This document shows positions 25,853 to 34,156 of a DNA stretch of 64,000 nucleotides, one piece after another (the stretch's first letter is position 1; the number at the start of each line of letters is the position of its first letter). The DNA is from Thioclava sediminum (GTDB taxonomy: Bacteria > Pseudomonadota > Alphaproteobacteria > Rhodobacterales > Rhodobacteraceae): the NCBI RefSeq assembly GCF_002020355.1, contig NZ_MPZV01000001.1, forward strand, positions 1,364,001 through 1,428,000, given 5' to 3'. Below the pieces are notes generated by a model. It had not been told where the DNA came from, did not search any database, and saw only the letters and a list, made by a program, of their open reading frames with translations. Position numbers and translations under genes: made by a program.

Positions 25853-26605
25853 TCACTTGGCGATGCGGGCGACAAGCTCCTCGCGCAGCACGCCCTCATC
25901 GGTGCCGGTGTCGCGGGCAAGGCGCTTGAGGCCGAAATGGACGCGAGCGATTTCCTGATAATAGCTGGTGAAGGCGTAGTTGACGGCCGCACCTGCGACC
26001 GCGCCAAGAACCGGGGCCGCCTGAGCCGCAAGCTTCTGACCCAGCACGATCGACAGGCGTGGCGCGACCTTGGCGATCAGCGATTTCAGGCTCGGCCCGG
26101 TGATCGTAGCCCTCGCGGCGAGGAAGCTCAGATCCATCCCGTCATCATCCTCGAGCGGCCCGGCAGAGGCGAAGACCCGCAGACATTCCAGCCGCACTTC
26201 CTCGGACGCCGGGTCGAAGCCATGTTCGGCAGCGATACCCTGTATGGCGCGCAGGAGCATGGTGACCGTGAAGGGCAATTCGGCGAGCGAACTGCCCAGA
26301 CCCCCGACGCCGCCCGCAGCCCCCATCGCGGTGGTCAGCGTGCGATTCATCCAATCGGGCCGGTCCGAGACGATCCCGCGCGAACGCTCAGCAGCGGTCA
26401 TCGCCCCTGACAACGCGCGTTCGGTCGCCCCGTCGAGCCCATTGCGGACCGGGGTGGGCAATTTGCCCAGCAGCCCCTCGGCAGAGCCTCCGATATAGCC
26501 GATCACCTGCATCACCACGCCGCCTGCCGCGCGGTGGCGTTTCGCGAGCGAGTCGAGCTGACCCAGAATCGCCGGGTCGCTCACGGGGGGAAGAATATCT
26601 GCCAT
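25853..26605 (-). CDS. EcsC family protein
   Basis: The product has 250 residues. The ATG at 26605 (MADILPPVSDPAILGQLDSL) was chosen over the one at 26608 because AAGGAGG is then five bases upstream. 'FTVTMLLRAIQGIAAEHGFD' and 'EVRLECLRVFASAGPLED' match the EcsC-like family. Glycine/alanine-rich amphipathic stretches ('GAVAGAAVNYAFTSYYQEIA') suggest membrane association. EcsC sits with an ABC exporter in Bacillus but is stand-alone in proteobacteria, and its function here is unknown. The next gene upstream on the same strand is a GNAT protein, 51 bases away. Confidence 0.8.
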   Translation of the reverse strand: MADILPPVSDPAILGQLDSLAKRHRAAGGVVMQVIGYIGGSAEGLLGKLPTPVRNGLDGATERALSGAMTAAERSRGIVSDRPDWMNRTLTTAMGAAGGVGGLGSSLAELPFTVTMLLRAIQGIAAEHGFDPASEEVRLECLRVFASAGPLEDDDGMDLSFLAARATITGPSLKSLIAKVAPRLSIVLGQKLAAQAAPVLGAVAGAAVNYAFTSYYQEIARVHFGLKRLARDTGTDEGVLREELVARIAK

Positions 26606-26656
26606 CATCGCCTCCTTGCCTTTCCCTGATATGGGGCGGCGGAGGCGCTTCGGCAA

Positions 26657-27139
26657 TCAGTCGTCTTTCTCGACTTGGCCTTTGACGCCGTCCCAGGCGC
26701 CGGGCACCAGTTCGAGGCCCAGAACGCGGTCGGGGTTGGTGGGCGGCGGCATCTCGACATCGTCGAGCTTCTCGAAGCCGAAGCGTTGGTAATAGGGCGC
26801 GTCGCCCACCAGCAGCACCCGCTCCCAGCCGAGATCGGCAGCGCGGGAAAGACTTTCATGCATCAGGATTCCGCCCAGTCCTTCGCCCTGACGCGTCGGG
26901 TGGACCGCGATCGGCCCCAGCAGCAGCACGCGCTTGCCGCCGACCCTGACCGGCCAGAAGCGGATCACGGCGGCGAGGATGCCGTCCTGGCGCAGCGTCA
27001 GGCAAAGCGGGCGCACCGGATCGACCCCGTCGCGCAGCCGGTAGGAGGACAGCGCCGTGCGGCCCGGCGCGAAGCAGAGATCATAGAGTGCCTCGACTTC
27101 CCACCAGTCTTCCGCCGTCTCTTGTTCGAGCTGATACAT
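26657..27139 (-). CDS. GNAT-family N-acetyltransferase
   Basis: This 160-residue protein starts MYQLEQETAEDWWEVEALYD. The acetyl-CoA binding region is 'LLLGPIAVHPTRQGEGLGGI' with the loop RQGEGLG. The C-terminal 'GDAPYYQRFGFEKLDDVEMP' resembles YhbS-type acetyltransferases. Substrate unknown. Divergent from the flavin reductase gene, 77 bases away. Confidence 0.85.
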   Translation of the reverse strand: MYQLEQETAEDWWEVEALYDLCFAPGRTALSSYRLRDGVDPVRPLCLTLRQDGILAAVIRFWPVRVGGKRVLLLGPIAVHPTRQGEGLGGILMHESLSRAADLGWERVLLVGDAPYYQRFGFEKLDDVEMPPPTNPDRVLGLELVPGAWDGVKGQVEKDD

Positions 27140-27216
27140 ACGCCCGCCGCCCCTTTCAGGCTGCCCCTTTCCTGCGCGGTAGCATGCGCTAAGTTCGGGA
27201 TCAAACAGGAGAAAGC

Positions 27217-27816
27217 ATGTTCTATCGCACCTCGGATGGCCACCCTCTCGCCCATAACCCGTTCAATTCCATCGTCGCCCCGCGTCCGATCGGCTGGATT
27301 TCGACGCGCAGCGAGATGGGCGACAACCTCGCGCCCTACTCCTTCTTCAACGCGGTCGCCTATACGCCACCGCAGGTGATCTTCTCCTCGACCGGTGTGA
27401 AGCCCGACCGCGACGGCACGAAGGACAGTGTCTCGCAGCTGCGCGAAGCGGGCGTGTTCTGCGCCAATCTCGTGACCTATGCGCTGAAAGATCAGATGAA
27501 CGCCTCCTGCGCGAATTTTCCGGCCGGCACGGATGAGTTCGCCGAATGCGGGATCGAGAAGGCGGAATGCGAGACGATCGATTGCCCGCGTGTGGCCGCG
27601 GCGCCTGCCTCGCTCGAATGTCGCGTGGTGCAGGTGATCAAGCTGTTGGGCGAGGGGAATTACCTCGTGCATGGCGAGGTGACAGGCATCCATATCGCGG
27701 ACGATTGCCTCAAGGACGGGCTCTATTCCCCGCCCGATCGTCTCGTGCGGCTCGGCAATCGCGGCGATTACGCAGCTGTCTCGGAAACCTTCGAGATGCT
27801 GCGGCCTAAGCTCTGA
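27217..27816 (+). CDS. Flavin reductase-like FMN-binding protein
   Basis: This 199-residue protein of the flavin_reduct family opens 'NPFNSIVAPRPIGWISTRSE', followed by 'NLAPYSFFNAVAYTPPQVIF' and 'GVFCANLVTYALKDQM', the FMN-binding split-barrel motifs. Ribosome site AGGAGA lies six bases from the ATG. Family members reduce flavins with NAD(P)H or bind FMN as oxygenase partners; the substrate is unknown. Its last 11 bases overlap the end of the convergent DMT transporter gene. Confidence 0.88.
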   Translation: MFYRTSDGHPLAHNPFNSIVAPRPIGWISTRSEMGDNLAPYSFFNAVAYTPPQVIFSSTGVKPDRDGTKDSVSQLREAGVFCANLVTYALKDQMNASCANFPAGTDEFAECGIEKAECETIDCPRVAAAPASLECRVVQVIKLLGEGNYLVHGEVTGIHIADDCLKDGLYSPPDRLVRLGNRGDYAAVSETFEMLRPKL

Positions 27817-28684
27817 TCCGGGCGCGCGCCCGGCTGCGGCGGCCTTCAATCAGCGTGTAGAGGCCGCTCGCCACGATTAGTGCCGCACCCACGATCATCG
27901 CCGCATCGGGCCGCTCGCCGAACACCACCGCGCCGAGGATCAGCGCGAAGATCAGGCGGGTGTAGCGGAAGGGCGTGATGACCGAGACCTCGCCCATCCG
28001 CATCGCCTTGGTCAGCGACCAATAGGCGAGGCTGCCGAAGGCCACCGCACCGGCCACGTCACGCAGCGCAAAGAGATCAGGCGTCGTCACACCGCCGAAG
28101 ATCAGCAGGATCAGCACGCCGGTCGGGATCAGCATCATGAAGCCGTAGAAGCTGAGCTGGAAATTCGACAGGACCGGCGGGCAGGCGCGCGTCGCCAGAT
28201 CGCGGCCCGCGAACCCCAGCATCCCCAGCACGGTCCAAAGGGCAGCCGGGACGAAGCCGTCGAGGCCGGGGCGCAGCACGATCAGCACGCCGATGAACCC
28301 GATCCCCACCGCGACCCAGCGGCGGATGCCGACGCGTTCGGAAAACACCACCGCCGCGCCTGCGACGACGACCAGCGGCGTTGCCTGCAGGATCGCGGAG
28401 GCGTTCGAGAGCGGCGTCAGCGCGATCCCCAGCGTGTAGCCAAGACGCCCAACCACTTCGAGCGCGAGCTTGATCAGGAGCGGTTTCGAAGCGAGCGCCG
28501 GATGTAGCAGCCGCTGGCCCCGCGCGGTGATGAGCACACCGAAGACCACCATCCCGCCGAGGCCGAATAGCATCAGCACCACGCCCACCGCGAGATGGGT
28601 CGAGGCGGATTTGACGAACATGTCTTCCATCGCGAAGGCCGCCATCGCGACGACCATCAGCACCGAGCCGCGGATATTTTCCAT
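27806..28684 (-). CDS. EamA/DMT-family transporter
   Basis: The protein has 292 residues from the ATG at 28684 (MENIRGSVLMVVAMAAFAME) with GGGAGGATCT upstream. Ten hydrophobic segments are arranged as two EamA repeats; 'AFAMEDMFVKSASTHLAVGV' and 'LTPLSNASAILQATPLVVVA' are typical of this drug/metabolite exporter superfamily. Repeat two ends 'SVITPFRYTRLIFALILGAV'. The substrate cannot be predicted. The stop codon lies inside the 3' end of the flavin reductase gene on the other strand. Confidence 0.88.
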   Translation of the reverse strand: MENIRGSVLMVVAMAAFAMEDMFVKSASTHLAVGVVLMLFGLGGMVVFGVLITARGQRLLHPALASKPLLIKLALEVVGRLGYTLGIALTPLSNASAILQATPLVVVAGAAVVFSERVGIRRWVAVGIGFIGVLIVLRPGLDGFVPAALWTVLGMLGFAGRDLATRACPPVLSNFQLSFYGFMMLIPTGVLILLIFGGVTTPDLFALRDVAGAVAFGSLAYWSLTKAMRMGEVSVITPFRYTRLIFALILGAVVFGERPDAAMIVGAALIVASGLYTLIEGRRSRARARIRA

Positions 28685-28821
28685 AGATCCTCCCGTGGGG
28701 ACTCCCATACCCCCCTGCGCCGATAGACCGCGCGGCAAGTGGCTGCAATCCCTCTTTCCTCCCGGGGCCGTGGCGCTTAGGCTCGCTGCGACGCGGAAAA
28801 GACAGGCGAAGGATGCGCAGA

Positions 28822-29694
28822 ATGGACAGAATGATCGGGGTGATCGGCGGCTCGGGCGTCTATCAGATCAACGGGCTCGAAGGGGCCGAATGGATCACCG
28901 TCGAGACGCCGTTCGGCGCGCCCTCCGATCAGGTGCTGACCGGCACGCTGGACGGTGTGAAGATGGCCTTCCTGCCCCGCCACGGGCGCGGCCATGTCGA
29001 GACGCCGACCACCGTTCCCTACCGCGCCAATATCGCCGCGATGAAACAGCTGGGCGTCACCGATCTGATCGCCGTCTCCGCCGTGGGCTCGCTGAAAGAG
29101 GCCTATGCGCCCGGCGATTTCCTGATCGTGGACCAATATATCGACCGCACCTTCGCGCGTGAGAAAACCTTCTTCGGCCCCGGCATGGTGGGCCACGTCT
29201 CGGTCGCACATCCTGTTTGCTCCGACCTCTCGGCCGCCTGCGCCGAGGCCGCGCGCAAAACCGGCGTGAGCGTCCATGAGGGTGGCACCTACGTCGCGAT
29301 GGAGGGCCCGCAATTCTCGACCAAGGCCGAGAGCGAGCTTTACCGCCAATGGGGCGCCGACGTGATCGGCATGACTGGCATGCCCGAGGCCAAGCTCGCC
29401 CGCGAGGCGGAGCTGCATTATGCCTGTGTCGCGATGATCACCGATTACGACTGCTGGCACCCCGATCATGATGCCGTGGATGTGGCGCAGGTCGTTGCCG
29501 TCGCGATGAAGAACGCCGATAAGGCGCGCGATCTGGTCGCGGCTCTGCCCGGTCTGCTGAAGGGCGCGGCGGGCGATTGCGCCACCGGCTGCACCCACGC
29601 CCTCGACAGCGCGATCATGACCGCCCCCGACAAGTGCGACCCCGAGATGGCGCGCAAACTGAAGACCATCGCGGGCCGCGTGCTCGACCTCTGA
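28822..29694 (+). CDS. mtnP: S-methyl-5'-thioadenosine phosphorylase
   Basis: The product has 290 residues from the ATG at 28822 ([20 protein letters not shown]), where GAAGGA lies at useful spacing; an ATG at 28813 is also open. The PNP/MTAP family I motifs '[20 protein letters not shown]', '[20 protein letters not shown]' and '[20 protein letters not shown]' are present. It phosphorolyses methylthioadenosine to adenine and methylthioribose-1-phosphate. The next gene, apt, seven bases on, recaptures the adenine, so the pair forms an adenine-salvage unit. Confidence 0.93.
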   Translation: MDRMIGVIGGSGVYQINGLEGAEWITVETPFGAPSDQVLTGTLDGVKMAFLPRHGRGHVETPTTVPYRANIAAMKQLGVTDLIAVSAVGSLKEAYAPGDFLIVDQYIDRTFAREKTFFGPGMVGHVSVAHPVCSDLSAACAEAARKTGVSVHEGGTYVAMEGPQFSTKAESELYRQWGADVIGMTGMPEAKLAREAELHYACVAMITDYDCWHPDHDAVDVAQVVAVAMKNADKARDLVAALPGLLKGAAGDCATGCTHALDSAIMTAPDKCDPEMARKLKTIAGRVLDL

Positions 29695-29701
29695 GGATCC
29701 C

Positions 29702-30232
29702 ATGACCAACGTCAAAGACTATATCCGCACCATTGCCGATTTCCCCCATGAGGGGATCATGTTCCGCGATGTGACGACGCTCTTCGCCGATCCGCGCGGT
29801 TTCCGCATGGCGATCGACCAGTTGCTGCACCCGTGGGCCGGCCAGCAGATCGACAAGGTCGTGGGTCTGGAGGCGCGCGGCTTCATCATCGGCGGCGCGA
29901 TCGCGCATCAGCTGTCGAAAGGCTTCGTGCCGATCCGCAAGAAGGGCAAGCTGCCCGGTCAGACGATCAGCCAGGCCTATCAGCTGGAATATGGCGAGGC
30001 GGTGATGGAGATGCATGAAGATGCGATCAAGCCGGGCGAGAAGGTTCTGGTCGTCGACGATCTTCTAGCCACCGGCGGCACCGCGCAGGCGGGCATCCAA
30101 CTGATCGAGCGCGTCGGCGGCGAGATCGTGGGCCTGTCCTTCATCGTCGATCTGCCGGAACTGGGCGGGCGCAAACTGCTCGAAGATCGCGGCATGAATG
30201 TCAGCGTTCTGTGCGAATTCGAGGGGGCGTGA
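29702..30232 (+). CDS. apt: Adenine phosphoribosyltransferase
   Basis: This 176-residue protein of standard length opens '[20 protein letters not shown]', and '[20 protein letters not shown]' is the family block. The PRPP-binding motif is '[20 protein letters not shown]'. It makes AMP from adenine and PRPP, directly using the product of the upstream MtnP. Its stop overlaps the GTG start of the nudix gene (GTGA) inside a hairpin loop. Confidence 0.97.
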   Translation: MTNVKDYIRTIADFPHEGIMFRDVTTLFADPRGFRMAIDQLLHPWAGQQIDKVVGLEARGFIIGGAIAHQLSKGFVPIRKKGKLPGQTISQAYQLEYGEAVMEMHEDAIKPGEKVLVVDDLLATGGTAQAGIQLIERVGGEIVGLSFIVDLPELGGRKLLEDRGMNVSVLCEFEGA

Positions 30233-30238
30233 GCCCCC
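30223..30238 (+). promoter_or_regulatory. GC hairpin whose loop is the GTGA stop/start overlap
   Basis: GGGGGC (30223-30228) pairs with GCCCCC (30233-30238), and the four-base loop GTGA is exactly the nudix GTG start joined to the apt TGA stop. The G-run of the ribosome site is locked in the stem, so ribosomes finishing apt would have to open it. Confidence 0.55.
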
Positions 30239-30651
30239 GTCCCGTCCCCGCCATTCTTGCCGTCGTGATCCGCGACGGGCAGGCGCTGCTGGTGCAGCGG
30301 GCGAACCCGCCCGATGCCGGGCTCTGGGGCTTTCCCGGCGGCAAGGTCGAGTTCGGCGAGACGCTTCTTGCGGCGGCAGAGCGCGAATTGCTTGAAGAGA
30401 CCGGCGTGCAGGCGCGGGCCACCCATGCCTTCAACGCGCTCGACGTCCTCGCCGAGGATGGAAAGGGCACGCTGGAGCATCACTTCGTGCTGGTCGCTGT
30501 CGAATGCCGGTGGCAGGCAGGAGAGCCGGTCGCGGACGACGACGCGCTGGATGCACGCTGGGTCGCTATCGACCGGATGGAGGAGGACCTTCCCCTCAGC
30601 CGCGACGTGGCGCGGATCGCGCGGCAGGCCGCCGCGCTCGGACCGCGTTAA
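30229..30651 (+). CDS. NUDIX hydrolase (MutT-like)
   Basis: The product has 140 residues if started at the GTG at 30229, overlapping the apt stop as GTGA. The nudix box reads '[20 protein letters not shown]' then ETGV, matching GX5EX7REUXEEXGU. '[14 protein letters not shown]' and '[12 protein letters not shown]' are common in ADP-ribose and oxidised-nucleotide hydrolases. Its place behind mtnP-apt suggests nucleotide sanitation or salvage; substrate not known. A strong terminator follows. Confidence 0.85.
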   Translation: MSPRPVPAILAVVIRDGQALLVQRANPPDAGLWGFPGGKVEFGETLLAAAERELLEETGVQARATHAFNALDVLAEDGKGTLEHHFVLVAVECRWQAGEPVADDDALDARWVAIDRMEEDLPLSRDVARIARQAAALGPR

Positions 30652-30730
30652 CGTCTTTCTTACGCGAATCGACCTACCCTGAGCGGGGCTGATGGTTCGG
30701 CTGCTTGCAATGACACGTGAACCGGAACGC

Positions 30731-30769
30731 CGCGCTCCGCCTGCTCTCCTGGCGGGGCGCGTTTTTCTT
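30731..30769 (+). terminator. Rho-independent terminator after mtnP-apt-nudix
   Basis: CGCGCTCCGCC (30731-30741) pairs with GGCGGGGCGCG (30751-30761), an 11-bp stem with one G-U pair and a 9-base loop, followed by TTTTTCTT. It ends just before the stop of the convergent FAD oxidase gene. Confidence 0.85.
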
Positions 30770-30774
30770 GGCCC

Positions 30775-32178
30775 TCAGCGCTCCGCCAGCACCGCGCCGG
30801 GGTTCAGGATGCCTTTCGGATCGAGCGCCGCTTTGATCGCGCGCATCGCGGCCAGCTTGCCCGGATCGCCGTAGCACTCCAGATCGCCCACCTTCAGCCG
30901 TCCGATCCCATGCTCGGCCGAGATCGAGCCGCCAAAGCGGTCGACCAGATCGTAGACCGTCTCGGGAATCGCGCGGCGCAGATTCTCGTATTCCTTGCGG
31001 TCGCGCCCCTCGGCGGGGAATGCGTTGAAATGCAGATTGCCGTCGCCGACATGGCCGAAGCAGTTGATCCGGATATTGCCGAGGTCGAGAAGCGCGCCAC
31101 GCGCCTCTTCGATGAAAGCGGCCAGTTTCGGCAGCGGCAACGAGATGTCATGGCTCGAGATCGATCCGATCCGCTTGTTCGCCTCCGGCAGGCTCTCGCG
31201 CAGGGACCACATCTCGGCGCGCTGGCTCTCGGAGCTTGCGATCACCCCATCGCTGACCAGCCCCTCGGCCGCCTCAAACAGCTCTCCCAGCGCCTCCTCC
31301 GGCGCCAGCCCCTCGGGCAGACCGATCTCGATAAGCACCGACCAGTCGGGGCGGGCCTCAAAAGGTTGGTGCACCTCCGGCCCGACCTCATCGAGAAAGC
31401 GCAGCCCCTGCCCCGAGATCATCTCGAAGGCCGACACGCAGCCCGGCATCCGGGCCTCGGCGAGTTCCAGCAGTTCCAGCGCGGCGGCGGGGCTTTCGAC
31501 CACCATCATCGCCGTGCCGACCGCCGCCGGGCGCGGGAACAGCCGCAGGGTCGCCGCCGTGATGATCCCGAGCGTGCCCTCGGACCCGATCAGCAGGTCC
31601 TTCAGATCGTAGCCGGTATTGTCCTTGCGCAGATGCTTGAGGCCGGAGATCACCGTGCCATCGGCCAGCACCGCCTCGACGCCCAGACACAGCTCGCGCG
31701 CGTTGCCATAGCGCAGTACGTTCACCCCGCCCGCATTGGTCGCCAGCACACCGCCGATCCGGGCAGAGCCCTGGCTTGCGATCGTCAGCGGGAACAGCCG
31801 CTCCGCGCCTTCCGCCGCCTGCTGGGCCTCGAGCAGCGTCGCGCCGGCCTCGATCTCCAGAACATGGCCGGTGACCGCACGGACGGCATTCATTTTTTCG
31901 AGGCTCAGGATGACTGGCACGGGACCGTCTTCGGTGATCTGGCCACCGACCAGACCGGTGCCGCCGCCATAGGGCAGCACGGCGACGCCCGCCGCGTGAC
32001 AGTGCTTCAGAACCGCTGCGACCTCTTCGGTCGACGTCGGCTTGACCAGAACTCCGCCAAGGCCGTGATACCGCCCGCGCGGCTCTTCCAGATAGGACGC
32101 GCCCGGCGCCCCGAGGCTCAGGCCCGGCACCGCGTCCCGCAGCGTCTCGACGAAACTTTCATCAGCGGCGGTGCGCAT
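30775..32178 (-). CDS. FAD-linked 2-hydroxyacid dehydrogenase/oxidase (GlcD/Dld family)
   Basis: This 467-residue protein has GGAGG five bases from its ATG. The PCMH-type FAD domain is visible in 'GVAVLPYGGGTGLVGGQITE' and 'IGGVLATNAGGVNVLRYGNA'. 'KDLLIGSEGTLGIITAATLR' follows, and the FAD-oxidase C-terminal domain has 'NCFGHVGDGNLHFNAFP' and 'SAEHGIGRLK' with the metal-binding His residues. Substrates in this family are D-lactate, glycolate or D-2-hydroxyglutarate; the sequence does not decide among them. Monocistronic, convergent with the nudix gene, with a repeat element (copy D) in its leader. Confidence 0.88.
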   Translation of the reverse strand: MRTAADESFVETLRDAVPGLSLGAPGASYLEEPRGRYHGLGGVLVKPTSTEEVAAVLKHCHAAGVAVLPYGGGTGLVGGQITEDGPVPVILSLEKMNAVRAVTGHVLEIEAGATLLEAQQAAEGAERLFPLTIASQGSARIGGVLATNAGGVNVLRYGNARELCLGVEAVLADGTVISGLKHLRKDNTGYDLKDLLIGSEGTLGIITAATLRLFPRPAAVGTAMMVVESPAAALELLELAEARMPGCVSAFEMISGQGLRFLDEVGPEVHQPFEARPDWSVLIEIGLPEGLAPEEALGELFEAAEGLVSDGVIASSESQRAEMWSLRESLPEANKRIGSISSHDISLPLPKLAAFIEEARGALLDLGNIRINCFGHVGDGNLHFNAFPAEGRDRKEYENLRRAIPETVYDLVDRFGGSISAEHGIGRLKVGDLECYGDPGKLAAMRAIKAALDPKGILNPGAVLAER

Positions 32179-32187
32179 CTCTGCCTC

Positions 32188-32215
32188 CTTCGGCTTGGCT
32201 TAAGTATCCCGGGGG
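32188..32215 (-). repeat. Dispersed GGGATATTT element, copy D (half-site)
   Basis: On the minus strand this reads CCCCCGGGATACTTAAGCC then AAGCCGAAG, the same order of blocks as the other copies with one change in GATATTT. It lies between the GNAT gene and the FAD oxidase, touching the latter's ribosome site. Confidence 0.5.
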
Positions 32216-32312
32216 GTGAGCCGGGATCAGCGGCCTTCCGGTGGAAGGACGCCCCGGCGAACGCCCGTAGCGCAAGCGAAGGGCCGGACGTCCGTCGCCA
32301 GCATATCCGTCC

Positions 32313-32897
32313 CTATCGGACATCCGTCCGTCCCCGGCGATCCGAGCGCAGGTTGGAATAAAGCACGTGATTGCGCCAGCGCCCGTTGATCTGCAGGTAG
32401 CTCTGCGCAACACCCTCATATTTGAAACCGGACTTCTCCAGCACCCCGCGCGAAGCCGCGTTCTCGGGCAGACAAGCTGCCTCGATGCGGCTCAGGTCGA
32501 GCTTGGTGAAAGCGTAATGAACCACGGCCTCGATCGCCTCGCGCATATAGCCATGACGCGCGTGGCGTTGGCCGATCCAATAGCCCAGCGTGCCCGCCTG
32601 CGCGGGCCCACGCCGGATATTGTCGAGCGTGATCGCCCCCAGAAAAATGTCATCGCGGCGCGAGAACAGAAATACGGGAACGGCGGTGCCGTTCGCGATC
32701 GCGCGCGCCGCCCAATAGACCCGGTTCGAGAACGCCTTGCGGCTAAGGTGGTCGGAGGACCAGCTCGGCTCCCACGGCACCAGGAAGTCGCGGCTGTCCT
32801 CGCGCAGGCTGGCCCAAGGACGATAATCCCCATGCTGCGGCGGACGCAGGATCATTCGATCCGTATCGATCCGCAGCTGACGACGACGCGCGAACAT
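32313..32897 (-). CDS. GNAT acetyltransferase, RimJ/RimL type
   Basis: The protein has 194 residues from the ATG at 32897 (MFARRRQLRIDTDRMILRPP). 'LGYWIGQRHARHGYMREAIE' is the acetyl-CoA binding block, and 'RIEAACLPENAASRGVLEKS' then 'GFKYEGVAQSYLQINGRW' are hallmarks of the RimJ-type N-terminal acetyltransferases of ribosomal proteins. The start overlaps the M16 peptidase stop (ATGA), so it is the last gene in the cox-surf1-thrC-M16 run. Confidence 0.88.
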   Translation of the reverse strand: MFARRRQLRIDTDRMILRPPQHGDYRPWASLREDSRDFLVPWEPSWSSDHLSRKAFSNRVYWAARAIANGTAVPVFLFSRRDDIFLGAITLDNIRRGPAQAGTLGYWIGQRHARHGYMREAIEAVVHYAFTKLDLSRIEAACLPENAASRGVLEKSGFKYEGVAQSYLQINGRWRNHVLYSNLRSDRRGRTDVR

Positions 32898-34156
32898 CAG
32901 GCGGCGAGCCTTTCGCGCAGCTCCCCGAGCTCGGGCGCATCCTTGACCGGGCCGTAAAGCGCCATGGCCGTGCGCCCGCCAGTGGCGAGCCGTTCGCCGA
33001 AATCGCGCACCGCATCGCGGGTGACGCTGTCGATCCGCGCCGAGGCCTCGTCGATCCCGGGCACCCGGCCCCAGATATAGAGGCTGCGCGCCATGCGTTC
33101 CGCGCGCGCCGAGGCGCTTTCCAGCCCCATCAGCAGACCTGCCTTGATCTGGGCGCGGGCACGGGCGATCTCGACCTCGGTCATGTCCTCGGCGGCGCGT
33201 TTCAGCTCGTCGATGGTCAGTTCGGCCAGACCGCGGACCTCGTCGCCGGAGGTGCCCGCATAGACGGTGAACATGCCGGTATCCTCGTAGGCGCCGGCCT
33301 GCGAGAAGATCGTGTAGCACAACCCGCGCTCTTCGCGGATCTTCTGGAACAAGCGCGAGGACATCCCCCCGCCCATCGCCACCGAATAGACCTGCGCGGT
33401 GTAGAGATCGGCGTCGCGATAGCTGGGCGACTCGATGCCAAGCGCGAAATGCGCCTGTTCGAGCTGTTTGATCTCGCGCCGCTCGTTGCCGACCCATTTC
33501 GCGGGATAGGGCGCGGGGTTCAGCGCGGGGCGCAGGTCGCCGAAGATATCCTCGGCGCGTTTCACGATCTCCGCGTGATCGACCGCACCCGCCGCCGAGA
33601 GGATCATCTGATCGGGGCCGTAATGTTCGGTCACGAAAGCCGAGAGATCGTCACGCGCGAAGCTGCGGACCTTCTCCGCCGGGCCGAGAATCGTGCGGCC
33701 CATCGGCTGATCGGGGTAAGCGGCCTCTTGCAGCCAGTCGAAGATCACATCGTCGGGCGTGTCGAGCGACTGGCCGATCTCTTGCAGGATCACACCGCGC
33801 TCCACCTCGATCTCGCGCTGGTCGAAGACCGGGTTCAGCAGAATGTCCGAAATCACGTCGAGCGCGAGCGGCACGTCTTCGGCAAGCACGCGGGCGTAAT
33901 AGGCGGTCATCTCGCGCGAGGTATAGGCGTTGATATAGCCGCCCACGTCTTCGATGGCTTCCGCGATCTGCAGCGCCGAGCGCGTCTTCGTGCCCTTGAA
34001 CGCCATATGTTCGAGGAAATGCGCGATGCCGTTCTGCTCGGGGCGCTCGTGGCGGCCACCGGCCGTGATCCAGACGCCGATCGCGGCAGAGGCGAGGCCC
34101 GGCATCGACTCGGTGATGATGCGCAGACCGTTCTTCAGGGTGGTCATTTCGATCAT
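32897..34156 (-). CDS. M16-family zinc peptidase (mitochondrial-processing-peptidase-like)
   Basis: This 419-residue protein opens 'MTTLKNGLRIITESMPGLAS'. The inverted zinc motif HFLEH (HxxEH) is at residues 46-50, with the distal Glu in 'EIEVERGVILQEIGQ'. The C-terminal half has 'MGGGMSSRLFQKIREERGLC', matching the beta-MPP/PqqL group. It lacks a signal peptide, so it is probably cytoplasmic. The start overlaps the thrC stop and its own stop overlaps the GNAT start, both as ATGA. A thrC-M16 peptidase order is common in alphaproteobacteria. Confidence 0.93.
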   Translation of the reverse strand: MIEMTTLKNGLRIITESMPGLASAAIGVWITAGGRHERPEQNGIAHFLEHMAFKGTKTRSALQIAEAIEDVGGYINAYTSREMTAYYARVLAEDVPLALDVISDILLNPVFDQREIEVERGVILQEIGQSLDTPDDVIFDWLQEAAYPDQPMGRTILGPAEKVRSFARDDLSAFVTEHYGPDQMILSAAGAVDHAEIVKRAEDIFGDLRPALNPAPYPAKWVGNERREIKQLEQAHFALGIESPSYRDADLYTAQVYSVAMGGGMSSRLFQKIREERGLCYTIFSQAGAYEDTGMFTVYAGTSGDEVRGLAELTIDELKRAAEDMTEVEIARARAQIKAGLLMGLESASARAERMARSLYIWGRVPGIDEASARIDSVTRDAVRDFGERLATGGRTAMALYGPVKDAPELGELRERLAA

